In this document: positions 53,103 to 64,000 of the stretch, piece after piece
Position numbering within the stretch: the stretch's first letter is position 1
How the letters are laid out: the number at the start of each line of letters is the position of its first letter
NCBI GenBank assembly: GCA_016271365.2
Contig: CM028131.1
Span: 287,986,001 to 288,050,000 of the forward strand
Length of the DNA: 64,000 nt
Origin: Neoceratodus forsteri
Taxonomy: Eukaryota; Chordata; Ceratodontiformes; Ceratodontidae
Direction of reading: 5' to 3'
The notes under the pieces: model-generated
Told to the model about the DNA's origin: nothing
The model's database searches: none
The model's input: the letters and a program-made list of their open reading frames with translations, nothing else
Translations under genes and position numbers: made by a program

Positions 53103-53494
53103 TTAAAGGCGAACTGCACTGAACCTGTAAGTCATTTTTCTCAGTGGAGGCTGATTTGTAAGTACTGGTTCAAATTATGTTATTGTTCCACCTAAACAGG
53201 CCATTAAGTACCCACAGTGGTTGTTTTAGAACTGTGTGATGTGGTTTATGTCCAAACAGCCATAGAGGTCTGAAATAGAACGTAGGAGCATTGTGCCAAC
53301 GACAGAAGAGTAGTACAGATACATAAACTACATACAGTTCTAAAATGGTTCTTAGCAGCACAGAAATCAGAAACAACCACGAGAATAACTAAAATGTCTG
53401 TATAGTTAGAGAAATAACAGAATTTGAATCGGTATTTAAAAAGCAACATCTGCTGTGAAAAATTACTTACACGTTCAGCGTAGTTCTCCTTTAA
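53103..53494. mobile_element. TTAA-type foldback MITE M3
   Basis: TTAA at both ends (53103-53106 and 53491-53494). The left end is TTAAAGGCGAACTGCACTGA; the right end read inward is TTAAAGGAGAACTACGCTGA. The arms pair on through 'caaattatgttattgttcc' against 'gaaataacagaatttg', over about 100 bases. Confidence 0.85.
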
Positions 53495-55600
53495 GGGGCA
53501 CGCTAGGCCTTCTTTCAACATCATTTCCGGAGCATGGGACATATTCGTTTCTTGACAATTCAGACAACGCCACCAAGTGAATCTATTATTTCCAACAGAA
53601 TAATGTCTTCTAAATGTATATTGCTGCCAGAAAGAACACATAAAATAAATTAAGCAGTACATGGATTGCGCGTCGCCAACACGGAAGCAGAAGGAACTTC
53701 TAGATCTGTAGTCGCCGAACTTGATGTCGGACCATAGATGTGGAAGTGGAAGAATTTGGGGTCAGCACTGTGAACTTTGACCCCCGGAGTTGTGCAGCCT
53801 GCTTAGAATTCTGAGGCAGCTGCACTCAAAATGGCTGCCGTGACAGCACAGACAAGGGATATATAAAGTGAAGGAGAGGACTGATGCAGCTGTGGTGTTT
53901 TAGATTGCTGGCAGTATGTGATTTTTTTTAATAGACTAATGTCAAGGACAAACGCGATATGAAAAGAATTGATGGATCATTTAGAGAAAAAAAGCTGTCA
54001 TAGCATTTTTATAAGAGATGCGTGCTGGCTAAAGGTTTTTTTGGGGGTAATAGGGTCAAAGTATGTACTTGTACTGCAGTGAGTTATTGTTCAACTAGTT
54101 ATGACGTGATAAAGAAACCTGGGTATAGTAATGATTCGTTAAATGATTTACATGTCAATTTTGAAATTTGACCTGTGCAAAGAATTCAGCTGGTTTTAGA
54201 AGATTTTTTTTCCTCTCTAAAATGGACTCCATGGTCTCTTTCAAAGGAGAAGCCAAGGGCATTTTGCAAGCTCCTGATCGGTCTTGCCGCAAAACTGTTC
54301 ATTTTAGTAGTTCGTTATAGGCAGTTTAAGCATACTTCTTAACTGTCCCACGTTACGAGGCACGGTCAACTCACGGCCCTCATTTTCTCTCTCAAGAATG
54401 AATTGCTGTGTACTACATCTGCCCCCACATGGAACATGTGCTGCCCATACTGAGCAGCTGTAAACTCTTGACTTTAAGACAAAAAACATTAGACATTGCC
54501 AGATAAGTTGGTATCTTCTTTTCTCTCCCGGCATTTACAGAAAATAAGTTACTGTTGTCATGCAGGGTTTGTACTTTCACCTTAATAAGTACTACTGTTC
54601 CATGCCACTGTATTCAAATATGTCTGTGCGAGTCACTCACTTAGTGACAACTGTGGAACAAAAAGGGGTCAGAATACACAAAACACTGGAACACAGCATC
54701 GTAACACACACTCGTGCACAGTACTGCATGTCCACAGAAAAAAACGCTACAGAAATCTTAAGTACGTTTCTTGAGTTTCGCTTTCTGTTTTTTTTTATAG
54801 GTACATGTTTACTTCCGGTGGTTGAGTTGCACACAGGAAGCAGTAGAGGGGAGGTCATATTTCACTTCCACCGCTAAAGGGGAAAAAGAAGCCTATTTCC
54901 TGAAGAATAAGCTCATCTGAAAGGGAAACAAATGTATGTGGGAACAAGCTGTGGTAATCGAGAGACTCCCATCGCGCCCCACCTGTTTGTTGGCTTGAAT
55001 CATGGATTGTGAAATAGTCTACTATTGAACTGCGCGTGCTGGCTTCTGATTCCCTGATGTAATTCACATGTTGTATGAACGAGTCTCTTTCACGTGAAGG
55101 CAGCAGGCATTAACGGGGACCCGATAAATGGAACAGACAAAGACATCCAGCGGAATATCAGGTATTGAATTAGTATAAGACAACAGTAGGGCTCCAATAA
55201 ACTGTAGTGTTGGCACTTGGTTGTAGCCGAGTTAAGTAAGATGTTGCATGAATAGAAATGCATCAGTGTAAAATTGAATGTGCTGAGTATACACTGCAAT
55301 GAAAGAACCATGGATACCATGTAGCTAATTAAGGGTAACAGTACTATTCTCCTGTTAGTGCAGAGTGAATGTCTCAAGAGTTTGCTAATGACAGATAAAC
55401 ATTTTCTAGGGTAGTGTGATTTTTGTCAGTTCTCACAGTAGATGGAATGTCATTCTTTTAGGCCTGAAGCATAATGAGGACATTGGTGGATAGACGTGCA
55501 TATTGTAATAGGTACTGTAGGGTATGCAGGAAGTGTATAGAATCCAGTGTTAATACAGTAGAGTGGTAATTATAATACTGTCAGTGTTTGCTTACTTGGG
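53495..55600. other. No supported gene; one promoter-like patch
   Basis: No frame in these 2.1 kb resembles a known protein. 53665-53870 is richer in CpG than its surroundings. It holds repeated GGAAG words, a YY1-like 'caaaatggctgccgtgac' at about 53829-53846 and a TATA-like 'gatatataaagtg' at about 53859. The rest contains no recognised repeat. Confidence 0.35.
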
Positions 55601-57330
55601 GTCAGATATTCAAAAATGGGCGAAGCGGAGTGCAGAGGTTTTCGCTGTGCTTGCCCAGGACCCAGAGTATGCTATACTGTACTAACACTACTTAACTGAA
55701 TATAGGGGCATGTCAGCGCAGCACTAAGCCGAGTAACACTGCCCCAACATGGATCCTGTCAGTGCAGGGAACAGTGCCCTCAGACCAGATGGCGCTGGTA
55801 GCTTCTGGCATAGTATTCAAATGGACCCATTCAAATCAACCCGTTAAGCATACAAGGCACTAAGGGGTCATTTGCATGCCCATTATGGGCACATTTGCAT
55901 GGGAAACAGTGGCAGGTTTGCGCCCCTGCAGCTGGCTCTGCCCTCACCCCGATTGCCAAGTCCTGTGAAATGGACATATTCCCTTGTGTCTAGTGGCACC
56001 CCCCACTCTACAGTCACCATCCCAGTAGATGAAAAGAATGTCCCTGGTGTCCAGTGGTTTTCCCCCCACCTTCCAGTTGTCATTCTGTTCCATCAAAAGA
56101 CTGTCCCTGATGTCCAGGGGTACCTGCCACCCTCGGATCACCGTCCTGTTACATGAAATGAATGTCCCTGGCATCTAGTGTTTTCTCTTCACCCTCCAAT
56201 CACCGGCCCTGGTATACTAATAGATAGTGCTGGCATCTAGTGACTCCGCCCTCTGATCACCAGACCAGGTATACTAATAGATATTGCTGGTGTCCAGTGG
56301 TTCCACCTGGCCTTTGATCACTGGCCTTGTATGATATCTCATATTCTCTGGCGTCTAGGGCCACACTGCATCCACTGATCCCCGTCCCTGTACCAGTGTA
56401 ATCTTTCTCTGGCATCTAGTGGTCCCCGTCCCTGTACCAGTGTAATCTTTCTCTGGCATCTAGTGGTCCCCCTGCAATGGCACCAACCCACAATGCCACC
56501 CCCACCTTTACCTACAGTGCTGGCACCACATGAGCCCATATAGTGATCGGCACAGCCCGTCTCTCACCACCTTGGCTACAGAGACAGTACGCGCACAACC
56601 TTTACAGTACAGGGGACACGCACTCCATGTCATCGCATACGGCGGCCAGCCTAGGTGGTGAGAGGAGGACTATGTTGGTTACCGTATGGGCTCACCCGGC
56701 ACTGGTGCTTCAGGTATTGGGGGGGGGGGTTGGTAGGGTGGGTTGGTCCGTGCCTGTGGTGCGGGGCTGCTATATGCCAGGGAAAGATTACACTGGTATG
56801 GAGCTCGGTGGGGAACATGAGACATCATACAGGGTCAGTGGTCAGAGGGCAGGGAGGACCATGGGGCACCAAGGATATTTATTAGTATACCAATGCTAGC
56901 GTTCGGAGGGTGGGGAGGGGAACCACTGGACATCAGGGATATCTATTAGTATACTGGGGCTAGTGATTGGAGGATGGAAGGACCACTGGACACCAATGAT
57001 ATCTCTTACCATACCGGGTTCAGCAGTCAGAGGGTGGAGGGACCACTAGATGCCAGGGACATTCATTTTGTATAATGGGATGGCGATTGGAGGGTGGGGG
57101 TGAACCACTGGACACCAGGGACATTCATTTTGTGTAATGGGATGGCAGTCTGAGGGTGGTGGAGACCACTAGGCACCAGGGAGCAGGTATGCTCCCCCAA
57201 CTGCCAATGTGGTTGTTGGCTGCAAGTGCCGCCACTGGCCACTAGGGTTGTCCAGAGTAAATTGTGCTTCTTCTTGGCGGTAATTGCACAGTGCAAGGTG
57301 GCCTGCGCTGTTGCCTTTGTGCAGTGCTAA
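55601..57330. repeat. 1.7-kb inverted structure with minisatellite arms
   Basis: The left arm (about 55984-56500) is eight to nine units of 57-63 bases, each with the core 'ctggtgtccagtggt' and 'gatcaccgtccctg'. The right arm (about 56760-57190) has six to seven units of the same consensus in reverse complement ('accactggacaccagggaca'). The centre pairs 'tgagcccatatagtg…tctcaccacctt' (56530-56576) with 'aggtggtgagagga…cgtatgggctca' (56652-56695). Terminal repeats are not clearly defined, so the outer borders are approximate. A G-run lies at about 56719-56728. Confidence 0.7.
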
Positions 57331-58107
57331 CGCGCTGAATATTACGCTGCGCAGGGATTCATGTCCCTGCCCCTCCCTTTGCCTGTCACATTTTTTTTTG
57401 TCTAAAACACCCAGAGTGGTCAGGTATCAAGTGAACAGTTGCTGCTGCTATTATTATTATTAAGAAAACAGATTCTTGTGGCTATTTGAACTATCTGAGA
57501 GAAGCACTATTTTTTTTTTTTTCAAGGGAAACAGTCGTGTGCAGTGCTTGCCATAACTTGAAAACCCTTGAATAACTGTCGCAAATGAGAAATAGGGCTC
57601 ACCTGTAGCTGGAAAACACTCCAGAGTTGAAGATGATGTAGTCTGTTCAATGTTTATACAGAGTATTAATAGCTGGTATAGCATAACCATTTTCAGAAAT
57701 ACATAGCAGTAGACTGCCTACAATTTTTGAGCAACTCCATGGCACAGGAGACTACTCGGAGAAAACATTACTGTTTTAACAATTGTTAATCTGTACCAAA
57801 TGCTGTACAGTTTCACACTTGATTAACACTGTTGCATGAGAAACTGCTATTCAGGTTTTTCAACTTATTTAATACCCTGTAATATTACATTGCAGTTATT
57901 TGTAGAATAATTATTATATGTGTTTGTGCTTGACTCAATGTGGTTAGGTGCAACTTGTTCATTGGTGACATAACGATTTTCTAAAAATGGCTGTACTGCT
58001 GTCTTAATAGTGAACAGACCCTGTCATCTATATCTCTTGAATGCTTCCAGTTACAGATGAGCACAATATGGCATTTTAAAGAGCTTTTTGTTGACTTTCC
58101 ACCTATG
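57331..58107. other. No gene seen
   Basis: A/T-rich sequence with a T-run near 57511-57523. No repeat or coding similarity is recognised. Confidence 0.4.
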
Positions 58108-58115
58108 ATGGCCAG

Positions 58116-58415
58116 TATGCTTGTCACGGTATGAAATTCTGACAATATGATAATTGTCACATGTAATACCGTGGTTGTTGTCATACCGCAGTATTGCAGA
58201 ACAAGTAATTTTTGCATGAAAAAGAAGCCTCCTCGGACGCCTCCATCACGAAGGGACAGTTGTCCCTGAAAAGGCAAAAAAATAGTTGAAAGGTCTCAAT
58301 ACCGCAGTGTACTGTGAATCACGGTTATCGCGGTATTGAAAATTGGCCATGGTATCAATGCTGTTACTTTTGATACCGTAGTATGCTGTGAAACTGTGAT
58401 AACGTGACAACCCTA
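58116..58415. mobile_element. hAT-type MITE, 300 bp
   Basis: An 8-bp duplication 'atggccag/t' flanks it (58108-58115 and 58416-58423). The right end read inward is TAGGGTTGTCACG and the left end is TATGCTTGTCACGG, matching 9 of the first 12 bases, the type of end seen in hAT MITEs. The interior alternates 'taccgcggta'-like words and has no coding capacity. Confidence 0.8.
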
Positions 58416-58547
58416 ATGGCCATTGGTTATGAATATGTCCCTTTAAGATATCAGGGTATATGAAAGTACCCTTGCTGGTGCTTTTAATGTACACACTTTA
58501 GGTGCTTCAAAATGGGAGACTGAGCAGTTTTAAATATCTAGGGATTA

Positions 58548-58660
58548 AGGATGTCACGATATGATAATGTATCACGATAATTACCACTGACGATAATTTA
58601 TCGTTGTAAAAAAACAGTATCACGATTATCATGCAACACGACATACCACGCTATTCAGTG
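58548..58660. mobile_element. hAT-like MITE end fragment
   Basis: 'aaggatgtcacgatatgata' followed by repeated 'atcacgata' words resembles the 'TGTCACGATAC' ends of hAT MITEs. Only one end is recognisable. Confidence 0.45.
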
Positions 58661-59138
58661 GTAAAGCACCTTAGCTTGCTTTTCCAGCAGCGCATCCCTT
58701 TCCAGGTGCAACCATGATTCCTGATTCCCCACCATCCTCCTAGCAGATTTTTAGTATTTTTCCTTAAAATAAGAAATGCAGTGCTGGCCATGTGGCGTGG
58801 AGTTTTGAGGACCTGAGCACCTCACATGTCGCCATACTGGTAAAGCAGGTTCAGGAATAGACCTGGGTTGCTCGAGGGGTTGACTGCATGAAGGAGGACT
58901 GAGCATCCATTAATGGCTCTCCTTCTTTGAGGAGGGGGACAGCGCAAGCCACTGCTTGATCGCCATCTAGCGGAGGCTGGATGATGCAGCAGTAACAGCC
59001 TTCTGGCTGTCGGGTGCAGGGGCTGAGTATATGCGACATCTTTACGTCACATACTCGCACCATTGCATGTGTACCAGCCTGAGGGATGGGGGAAAAAGAA
59101 ATGGGGGGTTAAGGCATGTGCACCAGTCGACTTACTTA
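58661..59138. other. No gene seen
   Basis: No coding similarity or repeat is recognised in these 480 bases. Confidence 0.4.
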
Positions 59139-60390
59139 CATAGAAACATGGAAACTGATGGCAGCTAAGGAATGCTTGGCTCACCTAGTCTGCCTGTTTT
59201 CCCTACCTAGCTGCTGTAATACTGCAGTCCCTTCTTGGTCTCCGGCTTTACCCTCCCTTCCCTAACCAATGAGGTTTCTTTATGCCTAGCCTATGCGTTC
59301 TTGAATCTCGTTACAGTTTTTGCCCTGACCACCTCCGCTGGGAGGCTTTTCCAGGTATTCACCACTCTTTCTGTGAAGAAGTACTTCCTCAAATTTCCCT
59401 GAATCTACCCCCTTCAGCATCACAGCATGACCCCTTTTTCTTGAGCATCTTTTTTTCTGAAAAATATCTCCCTCTTGTACCCTATTTATACCTGTGAGGG
59501 ATTTGAAAGTCTCTCTCATATTCCCTCCCTCCCTCTCCCTCCTTTTTCTCCAGGTTGTACATAATTGAGGTCCTTTATCTTCTCCTCATTGGGCTTTTGA
59601 TGAAGACCCTGCACCATTTTAGTTGCCCTCCTCTGGACTGCCTCTGCTCTGTCTATGTCCTTCTGGAGATGTGGTCTCCAGAACTGGATATAGTGATCTA
59701 GGTGAGGTCTCATCACCTCCCTCTTTCTGCTGGTGATACCCTTCCCTGTGCACCCTAGCAATCCACTAGCTCTCCCCACCACCTTGTCACACTATTTCGC
59801 CACCTTTAGGTTGTCTGATGCGATTACCCCAGGTCTCTTTCCTGCTTGGTGGTCATCAGTACCCTTCCCCCCATCTTGCACTTTGCCCTGGGTTTCTTTT
59901 CCCCAAGTGCATGATTTTGCCTTAGCATAGAAAATTAGTTGACACACTTTTGATCACTCCTCAAGCTTTCTTCAATCTCTATTCATTTTTTACACACAAA
60001 CACACACCCCTCCCCGGAGCGTCTACCTTACTGCAGATCTCTTGGTCATCTGCAAAAAGGCATACCTTCCTTTCTAGTCCCTCTGCAATGTTGCTAATAA
60101 GATATTAAAAAGAGGACCAGTCCCAGTACTGATCCTAGTGGCACCCCACTGGTCAACCTCTCTTTGTCTGCGTGAACTCCGTTTACTGCCACTCTCTGTC
60201 ATCTATCTCTGAACCAATTTCTTACCCAGTTTATTGCCTTTAGACCCACTCCCAGGCTGCCCAGCTTGTGTAGTGAATCTCCTATGTGGAATGGTGAGGC
60301 CTTACTGAAATCTAGGCAGGTTACATCCAGGGCTCCACCCTGATCCGACAAGAGTAACAAGGCTCGTGTTAATTGAATACTGACTCTCCG
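59139..60390 (-). mobile_element. CR1 LINE copy 5 (5'-truncated)
   Basis: The 3' end begins 'acatagaaacatggaaactg' on the plus strand, as in copy 4. The minus strand encodes 'QGGALDVTCLDFSKA' (motif A, 60330), 'GLLGCTGKGITSRKREVM' (59750), 'RPHLDHYIQFWRPHLQKD' (59700) and 'MRETFKSLTGINRVQEGDIF' (59500). It has more stops and substitutions than copies 2 and 4. The 5' break is near 60390. Confidence 0.8.
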
Positions 60391-60750
60391 ATTTGTACTA
60401 CAAGTCAGATTAAAATCATAAAAATAAGTTTTAAAATGCCACCCCATAGGCTTGCATGGAGCACGTCCCCGCACTAGGCATATAGTGACTTCACAAAGCA
60501 AGGAAGCATGGGAACGGCGTCGGTGATTTAGGAAGTGAAAGGGATCAAGTGAATAATGGATCCATTCACATATCTGGACTGTGTAGTATAGTACGATCTG
60601 CACGCCCATTTGCCCACGCTGTTGACCAATGGGCATACAGCCCTACTGTACGCAGTCAGTCAGCGGGCGGCGGGGCGGCTTGCGGGTGGGGAGCTGTCGC
60701 CCGCCGCTGACTGGGGGTGGTGGGGCTCAGTGGGCGGTTGGGGAGGGGGG
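60391..60750. other. No gene; GC-rich flank of the minisatellite
   Basis: From about 60655 the sequence is strongly GC-rich ('gcgggcggcggggcggcttg'). No coding similarity. Confidence 0.4.
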
Positions 60751-61091
60751 TACCGCGCTGGACCACCAGGGATGGATTGGTATGTAGTATGTTAAAACCT
60801 ACACCCGCGATCGGGCTGGATGCGGTCCACTGGACCACCAGGGATATAGGACTTCTTATTTGTATACATATGCCTGCGATCGGGCTGGGAGCGGTCCACT
60901 GGCCCACCAGGGATGGGGATTTAATCCCTTACATGATACTTCTGCCCGCGATTGGGCTGCGAGCGGTCCACTGGACCACCAGGGATGGGTTTAATCTTTA
61001 TTTTTATACTTCTGCCCGCAGTCGGGATGGACATGGTCCACTGGACCACCAGGGATATTGGAATATTATGTATTGAGACATATGCCGCGAT
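60751..61091. repeat. Minisatellite, five units of about 63-72 bp
   Basis: Units start at about 60751, 60812, 60881, 60953 and 61023. Each has the core 'cggtccactggaccaccagg' (the first unit is degenerate), an A/T-rich spacer and 'tgcccgcgatcgggctg'. The core 'ccactggac.accagggatat' is the same as in the right arm of the 55.6-57.3 kb structure. Confidence 0.85.
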
Positions 61092-61501
61092 GGGCGGGGA
61101 GCTACCAGGATGGGCTGGTGCCGCTGAACCGAGGTGGCCACCCACAGCTGGCAGCTGTCGTGTTAAGCCCTGCAATACAGCAGCTCACCTGTGGGTGGCC
61201 AGCTGTGCTCCATGTGTATTTTGGATCAACCGTGTCTGGCGCAGGTAGGAGTTGCCCCAACATCTGCACAGCATCCGGGCTGAATATCAGGATGTGGAGT
61301 ATGTGTGGGTCGCCTCCCCCGTGCGCTGCATACATTTCCGATAGTGCCCGGCGCATCGGGATTAGTCCCAGGCGTTTCCTCTTGTTAATCGCTGACAAGA
61401 TCAGTGGGGTTGCGATGACAAGAACTTGTAAAGGCGCCATGCGCAAACCTTCCAAATATCCCACCCTGTGTGTATAACACATGTATTAATTGTGTATTTT
61501 A
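61092..61501. other. No gene; small inverted repeat
   Basis: 'aggtggccacccacagctgg' (about 61131-61150) is partly complementary to 'cagctcacctgtgggtggcc' (about 61180-61200). No coding similarity is seen. Confidence 0.4.
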
Positions 61502-64000
61502 ATTTTTATTTATTTAGTTTTTGTTAACCGAGTAGGTGCACTAGCCATAAAATGACTATTTTCAGGCACGACCCAGGAGAGTACAACAAGGAAAGAACAG
61601 TTTAATAACAACAACATGGGTACAGTAATACAAATAGAGGAACAGTACAGCAGTGCTATAAAAATACAGTGAGTAGAATCAACCAATAATAATGCAAGCA
61701 TTATACAAATAATGGCAGTAAGATATATAATAAATGCAGAACCATGGATCTGACCTAGTGGAGAGAAAGGGTTAATGAGAGAGTAAGGTTATAGAGAGAG
61801 GATTGTGAGGAATGTTCATACATAACAAGAAAGATTGACAGGAGGAAGGCCAGGAGTGGTATTTGGCAAAACAAAAGTGGATAGCCAGCAGCAAGGTTCA
61901 AGAAGGAAAAGAGATGGTAGTCAAGAAGTTATTTACAAAGAGAAGGAAACATTTTGGGAGGGGACTAGAGGAGCCAGTATTGGAGCTAGATTAGAGCAGG
62001 GGTGACATTACTGGTAAGTCTCAGGATCTTCAGGTTGGGTCAAAGCATGTACAAGTATCAGCTAAGGATAGATAACAATGATATTTACTTTTAAATCTGA
62101 AGTGAGACTGAGGTTGAGTGGAAGAGCATTCCATAGTCTGGGAGCAGAGTATTGGAAGACCCCAGTGCCTTTAGTTGTACGACATCTTAGAACATAGAAC
62201 AAGGATTTGTCAGCTGATCTCAGGCCATGGGAGGTTGGTTGAGGGACTAGCAACGCTGCCAGCTGGGATGTGTTTTTTTTTTTTTTCCCCAGATGATTGA
62301 GTCCATTAGTGATCCAAAGTAATATTGTCTACTGGCAGAGGGCGAGAGCCAATTCAGATCCTTATAAAGAAAGCAGTGATGTTTGAGTTGAGGCGACAGA
62401 GGCAAATTGGCATATATTGTTATATGTTGCGTCCCATTTTAGTAGGGAGGTTTTATGGGCAGAGGTAAGAATAGAGGCACCACAAGTAAGGGTTGGGAGT
62501 AGAATACCTATGGCAATTGCTAATTTCGCCGAGGGTGTTCTCATGTAGCTCGTTTTGTAAGCAACTCCCAGTTTCAAGTTTACAGATTTACACAAGGACT
62601 GAATGTGAAGGTTAAAATCCAGGAATTGGTCCAGCAGGATCCCAAGGTACTTGAAGGAAGTAACATTTTCAAGTGGAATTCCTCCAGGGTGAAAAAACCT
62701 CCAGCAAACTAGAACAGTCCTTTATTTTCGATATGGAACCTAGGAGCATGACTTTCGTTTTCTTTTCATTTAGTACAAGCTTACGGTTTAGTAGCCAGTC
62801 TAAGACCTTATTGAAGTCTGAGGTAAGTGATGCGTTTATACAGGCAATACTAGCAGAACCAGTATAGATAATCAGGTGATCAGCATAGAGAATAGCCAAG
62901 CAGAATTTCAGGACCTTAGCAGCATTGTTGATAAAAATTGAGAACAGAAGGGGCCCAAGGATAGAGCCCTTGGGGACCCCACGGTTGATAGTAGACGAGT
63001 TGGACAGGGAGGAGTTAAATTTGACAGCTTGCGACCTGTTTGACAGGTAGCTACAGAACCAGTCCACAACAGGGGTAGAGAAATGGAATTTATGGAGAGT
63101 GGAGAGAAGCTGGGGTGGTCTACAAGGTCGAATGCCTTATCCAGTGAAGATGGCACCTGTGAGTTTTCCAGAATCTATATTGTACAGAATGTCAGTAGTT
63201 AGTTGGAGAAGAGCCGTGGTGGTGGTGCTATGTCCTTTTCTGAAACCATGCTGGGTGTCCAAGAGGAGATTGTAGCGTGTAAGGTGGTCAGTGGTCTGTG
63301 ATGCAACTGTTTTCTCTAGGATCTTGCTAAGGACAGAGAGAATTGCTATGGGTCTGTAATTGGCCATGTCCTTTGGGTCACCTTTTTTAAAGACTGGCGT
63401 TATTCTTGCAGATTTCCATAGGTCCGGCACGGTGCTATGGATAAGGGATAAAGTGTAGATTCTAGCAATCGGAGAGGCAGTGAGTGGAGCAGCCAACTTA
63501 AGGAGACGAGGTTCCAGTGAGTCAGAACCAGAGCTGGCATTGGCAGATATGGATCTCAGTAATTTCAGAACTTCCGCTCTTGATATAGCCTTGAAATAGA
63601 ATGGTGGAGCTGGAGGAGCATCCTACGGCAGGGCAGTATGATTGACTGGAGGTAGAGTGGTAGGTAGATTGCAGTGCAATTCACTAGGTTGTGATGCCAC
63701 AATATAGTGTGACAGATCAAAGATTGTTAAAACTGTTTGAGATGGTCCTAGAGTCATTACAATGTGTCCCATTTATGATCATTTCATCAGGAGTGATCGA
63801 CTGAGAGGTACCAAGAAATGTTTTGGCATTGTCCCAGAATTTCCTTGAGTCGCAGGCTGAGCTTTGAAGAAGGTCCTTGCAGTATTTGCTTTTAGCAGCT
63901 CTAACTAGTTTCTTACATCTGTTCCTTAGTTCATGATAGACAATAAGGTCTGATTGTAGGCCAGTTTGTTTGTAGTGAATCCATAACTTGTCCCTGTGGC
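61502..64000 (-). mobile_element. L2-like LINE, 3' part, continues past the right edge
   Basis: The minus strand reads from 64000. The linker before RT is 'HRDKLWIHYKQTG…KKLVRAAKSKYCKDLL' (63990-63870), open without an ATG to about 63730. RT blocks follow: 'WKSARITPVFKKGDPKDMAN' (63410), 'QHGFRKGHSTTTTALLQL' (63240), motif A region 'KAFDLVDH' (63140), 'GVPKGSILGPLLFSIFINN' (62960) and 'CLAILYADHLIIYTG', where YADD is YADH (62880). 'VLDWLLNRKLVLNEKKTKVM' (62800) and 'PRLWNALPLNLS' (62130) come next. The 3' UTR ends near 61502 in an A/T-rich repeat. The motifs fit the L2/CR1 group. Confidence 0.8.

Noticed and set aside
53246..53662. 138-codon minus-strand frame
   Set aside because: Most of it is MITE M3 inverted-repeat sequence.
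54560..54877. Possible exon after 'tttttttttatag' near 54801
   Set aside because: A splice-acceptor-like tract is present, but the following frame matches nothing and no donor or neighbouring exon is seen.
56543..56899. 118-codon frame
   Set aside because: It lies across the centre and right arm of the minisatellite structure. The repeated units are not multiples of three and frames are not kept.
1..64000. CRISPR arrays, bacterial operons, rRNA or functional tRNA genes
   Set aside because: The sequence is vertebrate repeat DNA. The tRNA-like stretches at 8160, 36780 and 49660 are SINE heads, not tRNA genes. No spaced identical repeats of CRISPR type exist.

Overview
The window reads as intergenic DNA from a large, repeat-rich vertebrate genome. 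I find no intact host gene. Almost everything recognisable is retrotransposon or MITE sequence: CR1, L1/Tx1 and L2-like LINEs, tRNA-derived SINEs, Ty3/Gypsy LTR elements and TTAA- or hAT-type MITEs. The CR1 3' ends (…acatagaaacatag…) together with abundant Gypsy and L1/Tx1 copies would suit an amphibian with a large genome, perhaps a caecilian. A lungfish, salamander or reptile cannot be excluded from sequence alone.

Layout. 1-1381 is the end of an L1-like LINE. 1582-1990 is a SINE joined to a scrap of Gypsy pol. 3405-46778 is one Ty3/Gypsy element (element A, minus strand, PNMA-type gag) blown up from perhaps 8-10 kb to 43 kb by nested insertions. From its 5' end (right) to its 3' end (left) it reads: 5' LTR 44236-46778, PBS, gag (44139 down to about 42861), a near full-length CR1 (37762-42860), gag/protease linker, a solo LTR (C2, 36140-37509), protease-RT-RNase H (36139-33341), element B (25371-33340), integrase (25370-24668), an L1/Tx1 LINE with its own nested CR1 copies (8981-24657), integrase C-terminus, a SINE (8150-8570), pol C-terminus (8132-7506), PPT and 3' LTR (3405-7287).

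Element B (plus strand) is a second Ty3/Gypsy element with the unusual Gmr1-type order: gag with a SCAN-like capsid region, zinc knuckle, protease, integrase, then reverse transcriptase and RNase H. It has 0.79 kb LTRs and carries a solo LTR (C1) with a perfect 5-bp target duplication and a poly(A) retroposon. Inside the L1, one CR1 copy interrupts ORF1, and that CR1 is itself interrupted by two more CR1 copies.

Right of element A: an L2-like/jockey-group LINE fragment (46990-48475), a tRNA-derived SINE with a 14-bp duplication (49150-49704), a cluster of TTAA-flanked and other foldback MITEs (50721-53494), a 1.7-kb inverted structure whose arms are minisatellites (about 55600-57330), a 300-bp hAT-type MITE (58116-58415), a CR1 3' fragment (59139-60390), a 69-bp minisatellite sharing the core of the 56-kb one (60751-61091), and an L2-like LINE running off the right edge (61502-64000, minus).

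All coding regions are broken by stops, frameshifts or insertions, so the elements here look inactive. The main interest is the order of insertion and the two Gypsy lineages, relatives of the sources of the PNMA and SCAN gene families, one nested inside the other.
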